Shown: positions 13,166-26,000 of the stretch, one piece after another
How the letters are laid out: the number at the start of each line of letters is the position of its first letter
Numbering within the stretch: the first letter of the stretch is position 1
Assembly (NCBI GenBank): GCA_013399895.1
Contig: VXBA01000164.1
Span: 310,001 to 374,000 of the forward strand
Length of the DNA stretch: 64,000 bases
Direction: 5' to 3'
Origin: Serilophus lunatus
Lineage: Eukaryota > Chordata > Aves > Passeriformes > Eurylaimidae
Translations under genes and position numbers: made by a program
The notes under the pieces: model-generated
What the model saw: only the letters and a program-made list of their open reading frames with translations
Told to the model about the DNA's origin: nothing
Database searches by the model: none

Positions 13166-15152
13166 AAAATTATCTCCTGAAGTAAGAATTTATTGAACAG
13201 CCTTTTTAGAAAAAGTGGCATGTATTTAAAACTGTTCTCATGAGATGTAATTTTCCTCGTAGTATTTCCCAGGGTATTTTATAGACTTATGTTGATTATT
13301 GCAATAATGATACTTAAGTCTTTCTGTAAGTCAGAAATGTTTTGAAATTAAAGAAAATATTTAAACAACACTTTCTAGTGAAAAGCAACTTATGGCTTAT
13401 TTGTGTGAGACTCTTCATACAAAACAGAAACTTGGGAAAGTTTTAATCTGCATAAGTGTTATGTTAAATTGTACAATAATTTTTACATCGTGTTCAAACT
13501 ACTGCTGCAGCCAAGGAACAATGGGAGAGCAGGTAATTAAACACCTGCAGATTTTCATAGATTTTAATGGAAAAGTGTGTAGTCTGGCAGATAATGTGTC
13601 TCTTAAGTTGCGTAAGTAGACTATTTGAAGTACTGTTAAAGCAGCACTTTTATTGACATTTTGAACACTTTTTCCATCAATGCCATTACAGATTAATTAT
13701 TTTCAATTTTCTTAAGTGCCAAAAAAATGTTAATCTGCGTTAGCTCATGTGATAGAAAAAGAAAGCTTTGAAACATCTACAATCCTAGAACATGATAATT
13801 ATTAAATATTTAGTCTTGCCTTTAATTTAGATCAGGTATTTGTTAATTTTTCATTAGTGGGTGAGAATTTTTAATCAAAAATGTGAAAATTGATGGCCTA
13901 TATGTGTTCTGATAAACAAATGCTTAATGAATCGTATTCAATAAAACCTTTCTTTTCTTTTTGGATTGTGATTTTTTTGTGTGTGATGAAAAATATAAAT
14001 TTGGGAGCATTTTCTGAAGTAAAAAAGGTGGCAGTTTAGAAATTTTTTTGTAGCAATTTTTTTTTTTTTAAGCAGCTTTAATAATTAGCCTTAAAGTCTG
14101 GAATCTTCTACATATTGAAAGGAAGTAAGTGCTGTAGTTCTATTGAAATTCAATTACATTCAGGAGCCTATTCCTTCTATAATCACTTTAACATATCAGT
14201 CAAAATTAAATTGATCAGTTACAATAGCTAGAATGATAATTTAGGAGAATTTACTACCAGTAAATGCTTTTTCAGGCACTGTCATCAAGTTGAAAAGAAT
14301 ATTCAGGAACTGTGGAAAATCTAGAGTATGTGAAAATATGTCCATTTGACCCAGGTCTTTCCTTATATCAGAGCTGAGTTTTTTGGAAGTTTTGTCCTCA
14401 ATGACATTCAATTTGTGATATTTAAGACCTTTTATTAAAAGAAACTTTTCCTTGTTGTCTTTCTATATAGGAGTGACAAACCAAGTGGTTTGTAAAGCAA
14501 AGATGCTGGAGAGCTTCGTGTATTTAGCTGGAATAACTGGCTACACAATGAAACTAGGAATATCTATCTACCCACATTTAAAGCCATGGCCAAGCCTAAA
14601 GCAATGCTTTGAAGACAGAAGTACTTACTGTGAAGCAACAAGGCCTCTTACTCTCCCTTGCTTATCCTTCTGCACTTCCATACTTGTGTTGATGTCAGTT
14701 CAGTGGTTTTTGAATGTTGCCAGGCTGATGCAAGTGCAGAAGCACTGAAATTGCAGTGAACGATGAATGATGCAGTGAACTGCTCCAAGCCAGCTGGACA
14801 GATTTTCTGCCACTGAGTGATGTCCTGAGGATGGGAAAATTCGGGCCTTTTATTGGCTCAAATCAGACGTGAACAATTTCTTTGTGTCTTATAACTGCCT
14901 GCATGACAAACTGACAAACTTCCCACCTCTCCTCCACATCGCTCTCTGCACCCATCCAAATTTTAAGGAAACTTCTCTTCACTGTGATTTGTGTCTGCAT
15001 CTCTAATTTTCCACTTGCTTGTGGCAAGCTGTAGGATAACTCCCACCTCTGTTAGCCGGGAGTGCATGTACTCTGGGTTAAGGTTAGGCAAAACTTACCT
15101 ACTTGAGGTCTTAGAAATGCAAACCAGGAGATTTGAGCAGAACAAAATGCTT
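13166..15152. other. Unique noncoding DNA
   Basis: AT-rich single-copy DNA with no recognised gene or repeat. The 98-codon frame 14452-14748 on the plus strand has no known domain and no splice support. The part around 13700-14250 is notably AT-rich and low in simple repeats, which would fit a conserved noncoding block but does not prove one. Confidence 0.6.
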
Positions 15153-15232
15153 CTTTTGTTTGTTTGTTTGTTTAATTGTGTGTGGGTTGGGGGTTTTTTG
15201 TTTGTTTTGTTGTTTTGGTGTTTTTTTGTTAA
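15153..15232 (+). repeat. TTTG/T-rich low-complexity tract
   Basis: (TTTG)n units merge into a T- and G-rich tract. It immediately precedes the CpG-rich patch. The complementary strand read as a poly-A-type tail has no recognisable retroposon body. Confidence 0.85.
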
Positions 15233-15359
15233 GAGAAATGCCAGAAATTAGGAAGAGAGTCAACAACCTGGTTGCGCTGGTATTCTTTTGTCTCCTTGGC
15301 TGCGATATGCTGGGCAGCATGGGCTTGCTTGTTTTCAGCAGGCCATGGGAGCCAGCAGC

Positions 15360-15960
15360 CTCTCTCACGTCCATAGGTGACCGCTCTGTGGGGCGAGCAT
15401 CCGGCACAGCTCCCCTCCCTCTCCCCAGTCCATTTTCCCATTGCTCAGCCATGTGTGGCGCAGTGAGAGCTCACCTTCATTGCTCAGCGCTGTTCACATT
15501 TCCTCTTGAGCTCTGTGCGTTTGAAGTGTTTTGTTCCCGTTTCAGCAGCAAAGTGCTGAGAAAGAGTTAAATGGATTGGGCAGCGCGTGTCCGACCGCGG
15601 AATTACGAAAAGCCCCGGCTCCTCCAACTCGGCAGCAGCTGACGGGGGATTCGGGGGGTGTGCGGCTGCAGATGGCACCGCGTTGGTACAGCCGCAGGAT
15701 TGACGAACGTTTACTGCGGAAATCTCTTGCCCTTGCCACAGAGACTGACCTTGAAATGCTGCAGAATTCCTGGGGTGGATTTCTGTGTGCCTGTACCAAA
15801 AGCCCGAGTTGGTTGGAAGTGTTTGCTTGCTCTGTCACGTAGCCGTCTAGATGACACCGTGAAAGGCATTGTTGTGGACTACCCGAGAGATGTCGGCACG
15901 CTTGAGTCGTCTAAGGGAATTTATTTCACTGTATGAGTCCATTTCTAGCGGCGACTGCTA
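15360..15960. promoter_or_regulatory. CpG-rich patch, possible promoter or enhancer
   Basis: I count roughly 35 CpG dinucleotides over 600 bases, with 17 in 15541-15720 alone, against a background that often has none or one per 60 bases. The densest part (15580-15720) is also GC-rich. In vertebrate genomes such clusters usually mark unmethylated promoters, first exons or strong enhancers. I see no unambiguous TATA box, start codon with coding signature or splice junction, and the open frames across it (plus 15531-15842, minus 15542-15838) have no recognised domain. It could also be the remains of a CpG-rich repeat that I do not recognise. Confidence 0.4.
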
Positions 15961-16137
15961 ATGTGATACCTTTTCCTTCATATGTTTAAAGCTTACTTTT
16001 ATGCCTCTCAAGATCTGTTCCTTAACCTTCTAAAATGCATCCCGTCTATGAAGGTGGGCAAAGACAGAGAGGACACTTGTTTCTGCCCACCAAAATGATC
16101 GTGTATCCTGCTGTCTCCCTGCTCATAACCAGTTCTG

Positions 16138-16192
16138 GTTTGTTTGGGGTTTTTTCTGGTTTTTTTTGTTTTGTTTTTTTGTTTTTTTTTTT
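16138..16192 (+). repeat. T-rich low-complexity tract
   Basis: Poly-T interrupted by single G or GG. A single ambiguous base (N) follows at 16208, suggesting an uncertain base call beside the homopolymer. Confidence 0.85.
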
Positions 16193-16679
16193 CCAATATA
16201 GGATAAANAGAGAAAATGTATTCTGAAAAATAAAAAAAAACCAAAATGCATTTGTCACTGACAAAACTTTGTAACAAAATCTTACAAAATCATAAGTCAA
16301 TATTCCTTGGTGATTTATAATGTGCTCCTGTGCAAACAAGCTGAAGCAACTTAGAGAGGTATGCAAGGGGAATACAGTCATCTCAGAAAACTGACTGACA
16401 AGATTTCATAGAAAATAAGTCTCAGGAAAATATTTCTCAAGAGAGACAGCAAACCTTTAAAGAAGTTGCTCTGAGACTACAAGTGAAAGTAGAGGGAGGC
16501 AAGAGAGTAAAAAAGCAAATATGGTCAGCTCCTGAGTATTTAAATGACCTTGAGCAGAAGGACTTGTGTGGATTCAGAAAACAGGTCACGTTGCTAAACA
16601 TAAGTATAAAACAGTAAGATTTGCCTTTAAGGGCTAAGTCAAAAGGCCACAATCAATAAATCAAGATGCATATTGCATA

Positions 16680-18330
16680 GGCTCTAAAGGATAACAAGAA
16701 ATCATCTAATGTTGTTAATAAAAAGACAGTTAAGCAATTGTCACTGCTTAAAACAGAGAGAAAGCTATCAAATGTGATGGAGTCTGAAATTCTGGAGTTA
16801 CTTATTTTAGTTGTCACCCAAAAAAAGGCAGTGCCCAGATTATTAAAAAAATGAATGATAAACCAGAAATTTTTCACAGGCCTAAAGAAAGTATAGGTTA
16901 GAGAATATTCAGAGGACAGATTAATTCAATTTGAAAATATCTAATATTTATCCAAAAAAGCTTCTTAGAAAGCAAGATGAAGCAAATTTTGAAAAGGTTA
17001 CCTTTGAAATCTCATGAATAGTAGTTGAGGTTTTAGAAGTCTGGAAAAGGATAAATAAAATTTCCATTTATAAAAGGTGCAGAGAATGAGTTTGTGAATT
17101 AGAATCCAGTGCCGTTTCACTTCCTGGCAAAATAAACAAGGAAACAAACCAACAGAAAATGATAATATAGCTATTTCCAAGTACCTAGGAATTAATGAGC
17201 GACAGTGGAATGATCATGAAGAGTTGTTGGAAACAAAGTACATCGAATCAGTCTGATATCTTTCTGTTAAAGTCACAGATATTCTGGGGAGGCAGAAAAC
17301 CAGATATTCTAACTTTCAGGATTCAGACTTCCGATGTTCACTTGCATGACATTTCAAAGTAAGATGCAAATGCACATTCTGGGCAAAACTACTCTAAGGC
17401 AGGTGTGTAGAAACTCAAAAATTGTCCTGAGAGTTGTTTGTTTGCAATATAGACTGCTTTTTGCATTGGTTTGGATGCTTGTTTTCTTCCTGTCTTTACT
17501 TTCAGCTTGCTGCATGTTTTAATTTGTTACATGACTAATGGAATGAAAAGTCTATCTATTAAATCTGTAGATGACATCAAGGTGGGAAGACCTGCAACTG
17601 TCCTGCAGGAGAGAATTGGAATTTGAAATGAGCCAAGGGAAAAAGTAAGATACAATCTAGTTCTTCAGACTCTACTTTTAGACGTATATAATCAGCTGCA
17701 TAAATACAAAAGGAAGAACAAACTCATCTATGGAAAAGGATCCACAGGTTATAGTGGATGCAAATTGCATGAGTCAAGCTGCTGTTGCAAAAAAAATGCA
17801 AATATGCTGGAATGTATGAATCTTGTCTCATAGATGTGATCTTTCAACATGAACAGTCCGTTGTTAGTTTTGGTCACTGTGTTTGGAAAAGGTGTCGTCT
17901 GACAAGACAGAGTTTATAGGAGAGCAGAGAAAATGTTCTATAGAAAATGCCTATACTGAGATTAAAGAAAATATGCTCTCCAGGGAATAATTTTAGTTTC
18001 ATTTGTGTTTTCAAATAGAAAAAATAAAATAATAATAATAATAGTGGTAACAACTTTTTGAGAGAGGATAATGTTCCAATTGGCTTTTTCTGTATGAGGA
18101 GAACAAAAACCAATGACTTTAAATTACTACAAGGGATGCTTCAATTAGGCAAAAGTAGTAAGAATAGCCAAGCCTGGGCAGCAGCTTTCTTGAAAACCTC
18201 TAAGAATTTTTTGTAAGAAACCTAAAGAGATTGTGAAGCCATCTGTCTGAAGCAGTATGAGAGTATCAGGCTAAGGGACGAACAAAATGAAGCCTAGAGG
18301 CCTCTTCCAGGCTTTCCTTTCTTGGTTTTC
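16680..18330 (+). mobile_element. Ancient, heavily decayed CR1-type LINE
   Basis: An old LINE relic, much more diverged than the other CR1 copies here. Recognisable blocks in order are: a pre-RT segment around 16770-16850 resembling the usual 'EILN..F..VFT' neighbourhood; SDIFLLKS near 17250, matching the RT 'DIF..DKV' block; NGMKSLSIKSVDDIKVG at 17537-17587, matching the 'NGI.SL..KFADDTKLGG' active-site block, with VDD in place of ADD; VIVDANCMSQAAVAKK near 17748-17795, matching 'VVVD..L.MSQQC..VAKKA'; and a 3' tail ending in CCTCTTCCAGGCTTTC near 18300-18316, matching the 'ccc TTCCAGCCC' end typical of old CR1 families. Many frameshifts are present. It resembles the older amniote CR1 lineages rather than young avian ones. 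Both limits are approximate. Confidence 0.65.
17537..17587 (+). pseudogene. RT active-site block of the ancient CR1 relic
   Basis: A 17-codon stretch translates to a degenerate CR1 reverse-transcriptase palm block. The catalytic Asp-Asp pair is retained at 17570-17575, preceded by Val where Ala is usual. Flanking blocks in the same order support it as LINE-derived rather than a chance match. Confidence 0.6.
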
Positions 18331-21315
18331 ATATCTGCTGTTTAAAAAGATGAAGTGTTACGAGACAAATGAGAGTCTTAGGGCAGATCTTCCCTCTCAC
18401 AGTGTACTGCTATACCAAGGCTTTTTCCAGGAACCGCCATCTTTATTGGTCAGACTCCAAGGAATTGGCTCAGTTTCTTCCTCTAAATGAAAATGAACAG
18501 TTTCAATAAACCTCCTTAACCCTGGGTTTTTATTCAGCAGGATATATTAGAATGGGCCTAAGTTTAGGCTAATAGCAGTGACAAAAACCTTTCACACTGT
18601 GTCTTAGGTGCTGCTAAGATTAATAGATTTCTTCTTTTTTTCCTTCCTAAAAAACAGGACTGACGTTCCTCTCCCCTCACTGTAAGGCAAGTATTGATTG
18701 TTGCCTGCTATCTATGTAGTATATTTTGGCAGGATTCATTAAATACCAGACCTTCTTAACTCTGCTAAGAATTTGGGGGAGGGAGGTGATACTTGAGTCC
18801 CAGACATTTTGATGATGCTTACAACTAGAGGAATTTCACTTATATGTCTAACATTTTCTCATGAATGGTTTGGATTTGTGTTTGTTTTTTTTTTTTTAAT
18901 TAAAATAATTTAGCATCTACTATTGTTCTTGCTGTGCTATCTTTAAGAATTTTGTTATAGAATGAGCCCATTTGCGTGGCTCTGTTTACAGCCTAACAGA
19001 TCAGCTGTAAGATTTTGTAAAGACATTGTGGGTTAGACATTTCTTTGCCTTTTAGTTATAAATAATAGATGATTTCTTTGAGAAGTACATTGCTTCTAAT
19101 TTAATAGAAAATACTTCAGTAATTGAACTGGCTCTTTGAATGTTATATTGGCAGGTTTGAGAAAACAATAGGAGACTATTCAGATGAAATAAATAAAGCA
19201 TATGATGATTACCATTATTATTCTTATTAATAATACCACTACTCTCAGGAAGTGTAAGAAATACCGCCCCCCCACCCCTCACAGTCTGATACTGAACTCT
19301 TTTCTACAGCCTTTTTCATACCTGGAAGAAATATCATACAGAACAGCAGCCACACACCTTAAATTAGAGTCCAGTGATGGTGGTTATGTTGAGGAGTTCT
19401 GAGACAGAGGTATTAATTTGTAGAATGATAATTAAAGTGAATCTGCATGCTGTATGTCATACCACAACCAAGGCTCTTCCTTTTCTTCTGTGTTGTTGCT
19501 TTTGTGACAAAGGGCTCCTAATTTGGGGGTTTAGATGCCTGTAAGAAAAGGTATCTCACCTACATGAGATATAAGTATCTTGCCTTCAGAATAGGGAAAG
19601 ATTGTGCCAATTGTTGTTTTTAGGGATGATCATACTAAAGGTCAGTATCTGGCCTTCAGTCCGTTCCTATTTTGCAGGTTTTGTCTGAGGTAGAATTAAT
19701 TGTCTTCGCAGTGGCCAGTATGAGGCTGCATTTTGGACTTGTGCCGAACACAGAGCTGGTAGTATGGAGATGTTTTTCTTATTGCTGAGCAGTGCTTCAA
19801 AGCCAAGGCCTTTTCTGCTTTTTCTACTGCTATGCTGGCAAGGAATTTGCAGTGCATGGGAGGCTGGGAGGAGACACAGGCAGGACAGGTGACCCAAACT
19901 GGCCAAAGGAATTCTCCAAAGCGTATGATGTCATGCTCTGTATGTAAAGTGAGGGGAAGAAGGAGAAAGAGGGGATGTTTGGAATGATGGTCTTTGACTT
20001 CGCAAGTAAGGGGCATCTGTGATGCGGCCCTGCTCACCTGGAGATGGCTGAATACCTGCCTGCCCATGGGAAGCAGTGAATTAATTCTTTGTTTTTCTTT
20101 GCTTGTGTGAATGGCATTTGCATGCCCTATTTAACTGTCTTTATCTCAACTCACAAATTTTCTAGCTTTTACCCTTCCAATTCTCTCCTCAGCCCTGCAG
20201 GTGAGGGAGTGAATGAGCAGCTGTGTGGGGCTTGGTTGCTGACTGGGGTGAAACCATGACATCTATGTATATAGTGGGTCTTCTTCCAGGTAGTGTTTTT
20301 TGGGCTGGTGATGTTAAATGTGCTCTGCTTTCACTTTCATGAATATTTAGCAAGCATTTCACTTGTGCACTTGCTTGTTCCTGTCCTGATCTACATTCAA
20401 TCCTCTCAGAGCCTGGAAAAGGAAAGGTGGGATGAGAATCATTTTTTGTTTTTTCTGATTTTGCAAAGTACCAAGCACTCTGCAGCAGTACTGAGATGGT
20501 CACTAGAAGCATTCCCCATAGGCAGTATTCAGCAAATCAAACTGGCATTTGTTTCTCAGTACCATTAGGATGTAGTAATATGTTTTGTGTATATCTTGCC
20601 TTCACAGTCATCTGCTACAGTGCCACAAGTCTTGTGCTTAACTTCTGTGGTAAGAAATTTGGAGAAAATAGGAAGAGGCATACACATCCTGAATGGTTAC
20701 TGCCTTTCCTCCATCTAATAGAATGGCCAGGAAATGCTGCAGAATGGTACTTGCTCTCTGATACTCAGTTTTTAAATCATGGTTGCTGTGAGGTCCAGTA
20801 GTGCATGGTCTCCCTGTGGGTTATCTCCTGTGTTGTTAATACCCGTCTATGAATTGTTTTAATGCCTCTTTCACTGAAAATAAATTACCAATAGTGGGCC
20901 ACGTGGTAAAAGATGCACATTCTCAATCAGTGACTCAGAAATAATTGGCCAAGACTGAATTTACATGCTAGTACTAAATTGTTCATACTACAGTGGTATT
21001 TACAGGGTAAACAATTTTATCAACAGGATGACTGCTGGAAATTAAAGGCTTGATGAAGCCTTGAAGAAATAAAGTCCCTGTGCCATAGAAACACTTAGAG
21101 TATGTTCATTGTCTTTCATTTTATTTGTGGTCCTAAAATGATGTTAAAACAGGAGGTGGTTTTGCTGTATTTGTCCTTCTATTGGCACCATAAAGGCAAA
21201 TATTAATTTCTTTAAGGAACCTAGTCCAACATTGGTGACCTCCACTATTTATGCAGGACAAATACAAAATGCAAGACCATAGGCTCCTCATATTTAGTGC
21301 TTGAACAAGAGCCAG

Positions 21316-21400
21316 GCTATGTCACTTAATTTTTCTAAGTGGCTGGATCCTTTACAGCCTTTTAAGAATAATGGTACCTACTGCATGTGCTGCATTCATA
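21316..21400 (-). mobile_element. MIR-like ancient SINE relic
   Basis: On the plus strand the order GTCACTTAA, TTTCTAAG, TCCTTTACAG, AATAATGGTACCTACT matches the reverse complement of the MIR core (…AGTAGGTA.TATTATT…, TTAAGTGAC). MIR is an ancient tRNA-derived SINE shared across amniotes and present at low copy number in birds. The match is degenerate and was recognised by eye. Confidence 0.45.
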
Positions 21401-23023
21401 CAGTTGAAGTATCAGAACCTATTTCTTCAAGAGCATTTTTGTTATCATATACTGAAGTCAGAAATTCAGATAACTCAAGGAAAAGCATATGCAGAATTGT
21501 TGTGAGTCTTCCATAAAAACCTGTTGTTTTACTAAAATCAGGATAGCCATAACTGGGTGTGAAGAAGGTGATAACACATAAACAGGACCCTCCTGGTTAA
21601 AATAGAAGGCACATATATAAGTTTCTCTGTAGCTTAATGAAGACTATTTCCAAATAAATGCCTTAAGCTGTACTGTTAACTGGTCTAGCTCAGGTTTCTT
21701 CTCACTATACAGTCCAGGAAAAATAATAGAACTAACAGATGAGAGCGTCTCCACAAATGATCAGGCAAGAGGTGGCCTGACTTATCAGCCTGGGGCTTTG
21801 AGTGCTGGTCACATTCAGGGGTGGTTTCTCAAGGCACATTCACATCAGGGGGAGCCTCCTCTACCTGGTGCAAGGCCCACAGACTAGAGCTATGGGCTAG
21901 GCGTCCATATCTCACACAAGTATGTATCTCAGGGCTGCAGGTGAGCTCCCAGGATTTACCCTTTCCCTGCCTTGCAACATTTTCTATTTCCTCTTTAGGT
22001 GTTCCTCTGCTCTGTATTCTAACTTCAGTCAATCCCAATTCTGTGGCCATAATTTCTAGGAAATATAACTGTTAACAATCCCTGTGAGACTGTTAATGTT
22101 ATACACAGGATACACAGGCTCCTTGATAAAAATGAACATTTTTTTTAACTGTGTGGTAATAACACATATTTTAGAATATTGGTTTTAAAAATGTATGTAA
22201 TTCTGAAAAATTAAAAGCATGCCCCAGTTGTCATTTAGATTTCACTCCCATTGCCACAAACTCATCATTTAAAAATGAAATATCAAGTAAGAAATATAAA
22301 AAATCAAACCAAAGCATGAAACAATCCTTTCTCGCCTTCAAAATCTGAAAAAAAAAAAGGATTTTAAGGAAAGCTGTCAAGGTAAAAAAGCACTCTCATT
22401 TGCATTCTTCTGTGAAGATAGGAATATCTTTAGTAAAACTGCAGGGCTTAGGGAAAATAATTGATTTTTCTTCTTTCAGGATTTTTTGTTCTATGAATTT
22501 TTCTTCATTATGTATATAAGATGATTTAATGTTTTATATCCATAGAAGCAGTTTGGCCCTGGTCCTGCCAAGTCATATCCATTATATCTTTCATGACTTT
22601 CTTCAAACAATAGGATCTCAACATTACTTATACAAGGACATTTATTTAGCAGCAGAACATTACATATCTTCTGAAAATCAAAACGGAAAGGGAGTGTGTC
22701 TGCATTAAGCAGTTCTAGTAGGGTGGGATTGCATTCTGTGACCTGTTTTCCTACACAGACTTTAGCTAGTATATTCTTTAGCATTTTAAAGTAGCTGACT
22801 TTTTGCATTTGGTTAAGATAACTGAATAGAGAGTGGGAACTGCAATGTCAGGAAGACTGAAAATAAGCAGTGTGTATCAGTCTTTCTTCCTATATGGATT
22901 GTAATAAAAAAAGTATTATTTTATTTGCATTTAGATTTTTTCCTAATTTTTTCATTACATCAGGACATGAATGATAATGCAGTCTTTTCCATTTAGGTTT
23001 GTACAAACCTTACTTGCTGCTGG

Positions 23024-23054
23024 GTTTGTTTTTTTTTTGTTGTTGTTGTTTTTT
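23024..23054 (+). repeat. T/TTG low-complexity tract
   Basis: A poly-T run is followed by (TTG)n and T again. Simple sequence only. Confidence 0.85.
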
Positions 23055-26000
23055 CTGCTGATTTTCCTCAGGCTTTCTGGTCTTTTGAATGGTTGTTACT
23101 GAAGCTCTTTTGTGCTTGATCAATTCAGTGCTATTGCTTCTCTTTCAGGGTTCTTATTATTGAAGGTCCTTTCTTTCTGGGCTATCAGGTAACTTGACAC
23201 CAGCTGTATGGCGGGCCTGTCCCAATGCATTATCTTAGGATAGAAATCTCTAGTGACACACCAATGACTCAGAGGAGAGAGGATTAATCTGGCCGCAGTC
23301 TGGCCTGAGATTTTGCAATTATTGCAGACCTGCCCTAGGTAAAACATACAGGCTATATCACTCAAATGTTTAAAACACTTCAATCCTTTCTACAGAAAAT
23401 GTATTTCTTTTATATTTCTGGTTATTCTTCTCCAGAAGAATTATTGTTCTTTTAAATTTTTTCCAATAATTTTAATATTCTCACTGCACCAGAAACTAAC
23501 AGGACTTGACTCTGGTTTAATATTCCTTTATGGCTATTAAGGAACTGCAGTAAACAGCCAGACTCTCAAACTGGCATGGTCTATTAGGAGACAACTCTTC
23601 ATGGTAAATCGTGTCCTGTTAAGCACTGATTAATTTGAATGGAATCTGTCCTTGTCCATTTAGTGTTTTTTTAATTAATTAGTACCATGAGGTCTTATCT
23701 GAGATGGCACCATTTGAAATAAGCAATCTATGTACTCGTGGTGAGGGAGGGTCCTTGCCTTGGTGAGTGCCCAGCTTGGAGGGACCAGACAAGCAGTGGA
23801 AAGGTAGCAGATGGGAGACTTCACACACCCAGAACACCTCACTGATACCAACGGGGACAGAATGTGCCTCCTGCTCTTCACCCCAAACTCCACTTTCTTT
23901 CCCTGCTGTTTTAGTGCAGTAGTTTTTCAAATGCAGCAGAGACATAAGTGAGGAAGCTGGTGTTTGAATTACTGTGTAGGGTTACTACATGTCTGCAGTA
24001 TGTTCGCTTTTGCCAAACTATGAGTTAAAATTATTCTGCAGACAATTTCTGAAGATCTCTGGTTATAGTCAACATTATTAATACTAATTCAATTTTCCTT
24101 TATGCCTTCTAGATGCTTCCCACAGTTCTGGATCCCCCCCATTTGATCTTAAATTTTTCCCTTGAAAAGTTCATTTACTTGTGTTACTCTTTACAAGACC
24201 TTATTTCAGGGGGCTTTCAATACTATTCAAAATTGGAGCCAAGTGAAAGTTATCAATATCTACATCCAACCATGAGAACTGTAGCATGGTACTTTTGTTA
24301 CTCCCTGCCATTATTTTGCCTGGTAATGAATACAGACTTTCAAGTGCAAAGAGGCAAAATTAGGTCATGAAACACAGAGGAGAGATTGTGCTGCATGAAA
24401 GGAGAAAAAAATTGCAAAACCCAAACCAAAACAAAAAACTCACAAAGCAATGGGGGAAAACTGCTCTCAATATACTTGGAAACAGTAACAAAATCTGTGA
24501 CAGAATAGATCTGACAGAAATATGATTTTCTTCTTCCAGGTGGCCACGTGAATTTTTCTATACAGCTTTGTCATGTATTTTATCTGGTACCACCAGACTT
24601 CTTAACACTCTCAGTTCACTTGTGAGACTAAACAGTTCCTTCAGTAGACAATGCCGTACTTTTTGTAAGAATCACATCATTCCCATTAATTTTAATGAGC
24701 ATTTAATGCATCTCAAGTGTGTTATTTTTACATCCTGAAATTTGTGACTGTTGAAGGGTTAGAAGCATGAATTTTCATTATTATTTTGCCTGTACTGCAC
24801 TGTAGAACTGGCTGTTCCTGGCTAAGTGATGGAGCGGCCCTGAGTAAGGAAGAACTTTATTCCTTCTGAGTGAAGAATTAAAGGTCTGGCACATCTGTGC
24901 CTTAGCACAAATTAATGAAACATACAATTTTAAGGCAGTCAGAAGGTTTTTACAGTGGTGTCTTCTTTGATTTAACTAAGCATTAGAAATTCGCAGGGAA
25001 ACAAAGAAACTCAAGTTGTCAGAAGATTATCATTGCCCCATCAAAGCACCTAGTTCCATTTCTATTGTGCAATATTTGCCTGGGTTTAGTTGTTATTTAT
25101 TTACATTTCAGAAAAGCAGGTATCTTCCTCTTATTTCATGAAAGAATTTTACTGACAATGTCAGGTTTTTTCCAGGTAGCTGAACACTTAATCGGAGAAA
25201 CCCACTTCCTTAAATTCTACAGCTAGACTTCATACATGTATATTAGGTTATATTGACTTGATTGAATTTTGATTTTATATGGTTTCATTGGCAGACCTTT
25301 CTGCAAATAGAATAAAGACTTTAAATTTACATCTTGCTTGATCAGGACATGCTGTTATCCCCTCCACATTCCCTATCCTTCCTATTCCTGATCATATCCT
25401 AGTCATGCAAATTAGGAGTACTAACAAGCCAGCCAAAACCTAAATACAATCAACAATGCAGGTATTAAAACTAGGGACTAATATCATGTGATGGGGTCGG
25501 TGGTGGTGAAATCTTCCCTTATTGCCATTTACAGCTTAGGTCTGAGGCTGAGTAATTACTGCTGCAGGGTGATTTAATACTGTTTTAATAACAGTGACTA
25601 ACATCTCAGAGAGTTCAGAGATCCAGGAGGACATAATTTTCTGTAAAATACTGTCCCATTTAAAGAAATTAAATTGTAATCTGCAGTTTAAATGCAACAA
25701 CATAAGGAATAAAGACAAAGTAACATTCGAGTATGAAATAATTAGGGTTTGGTTTGTAGGGGGCTTTTTTGGTCTTATGACCATGTTGATAAAGCTGTCA
25801 TACACTTTGGTTGCACATGTCCTTGCTTTTCTGTATTCTTCTCTAGCCTACATACCTTGCAGGTTGGAAGTTGGTTAGACAGGTGAAAAAGAAAGTTTTT
25901 TGAATGGTTTGTTGCCACTGGGGGCTGATTATGAAAGACCTCTGTAATAAAAACCCAATACTGCAACTTATGCCTGCAGTATCCAGCAAGGTTAGAGTTC

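Noticed and set aside
16200..16215. Ambiguous base at 16208 as a possible gap
   Set aside because: It is a single N next to homopolymer sequence, which fits one uncertain base call. There is no sign of a misjoin.
22491..22808. 105-codon minus-strand open frame
   Set aside because: AT-rich coding potential only. No known motif, and the surrounding DNA looks like ordinary noncoding sequence.
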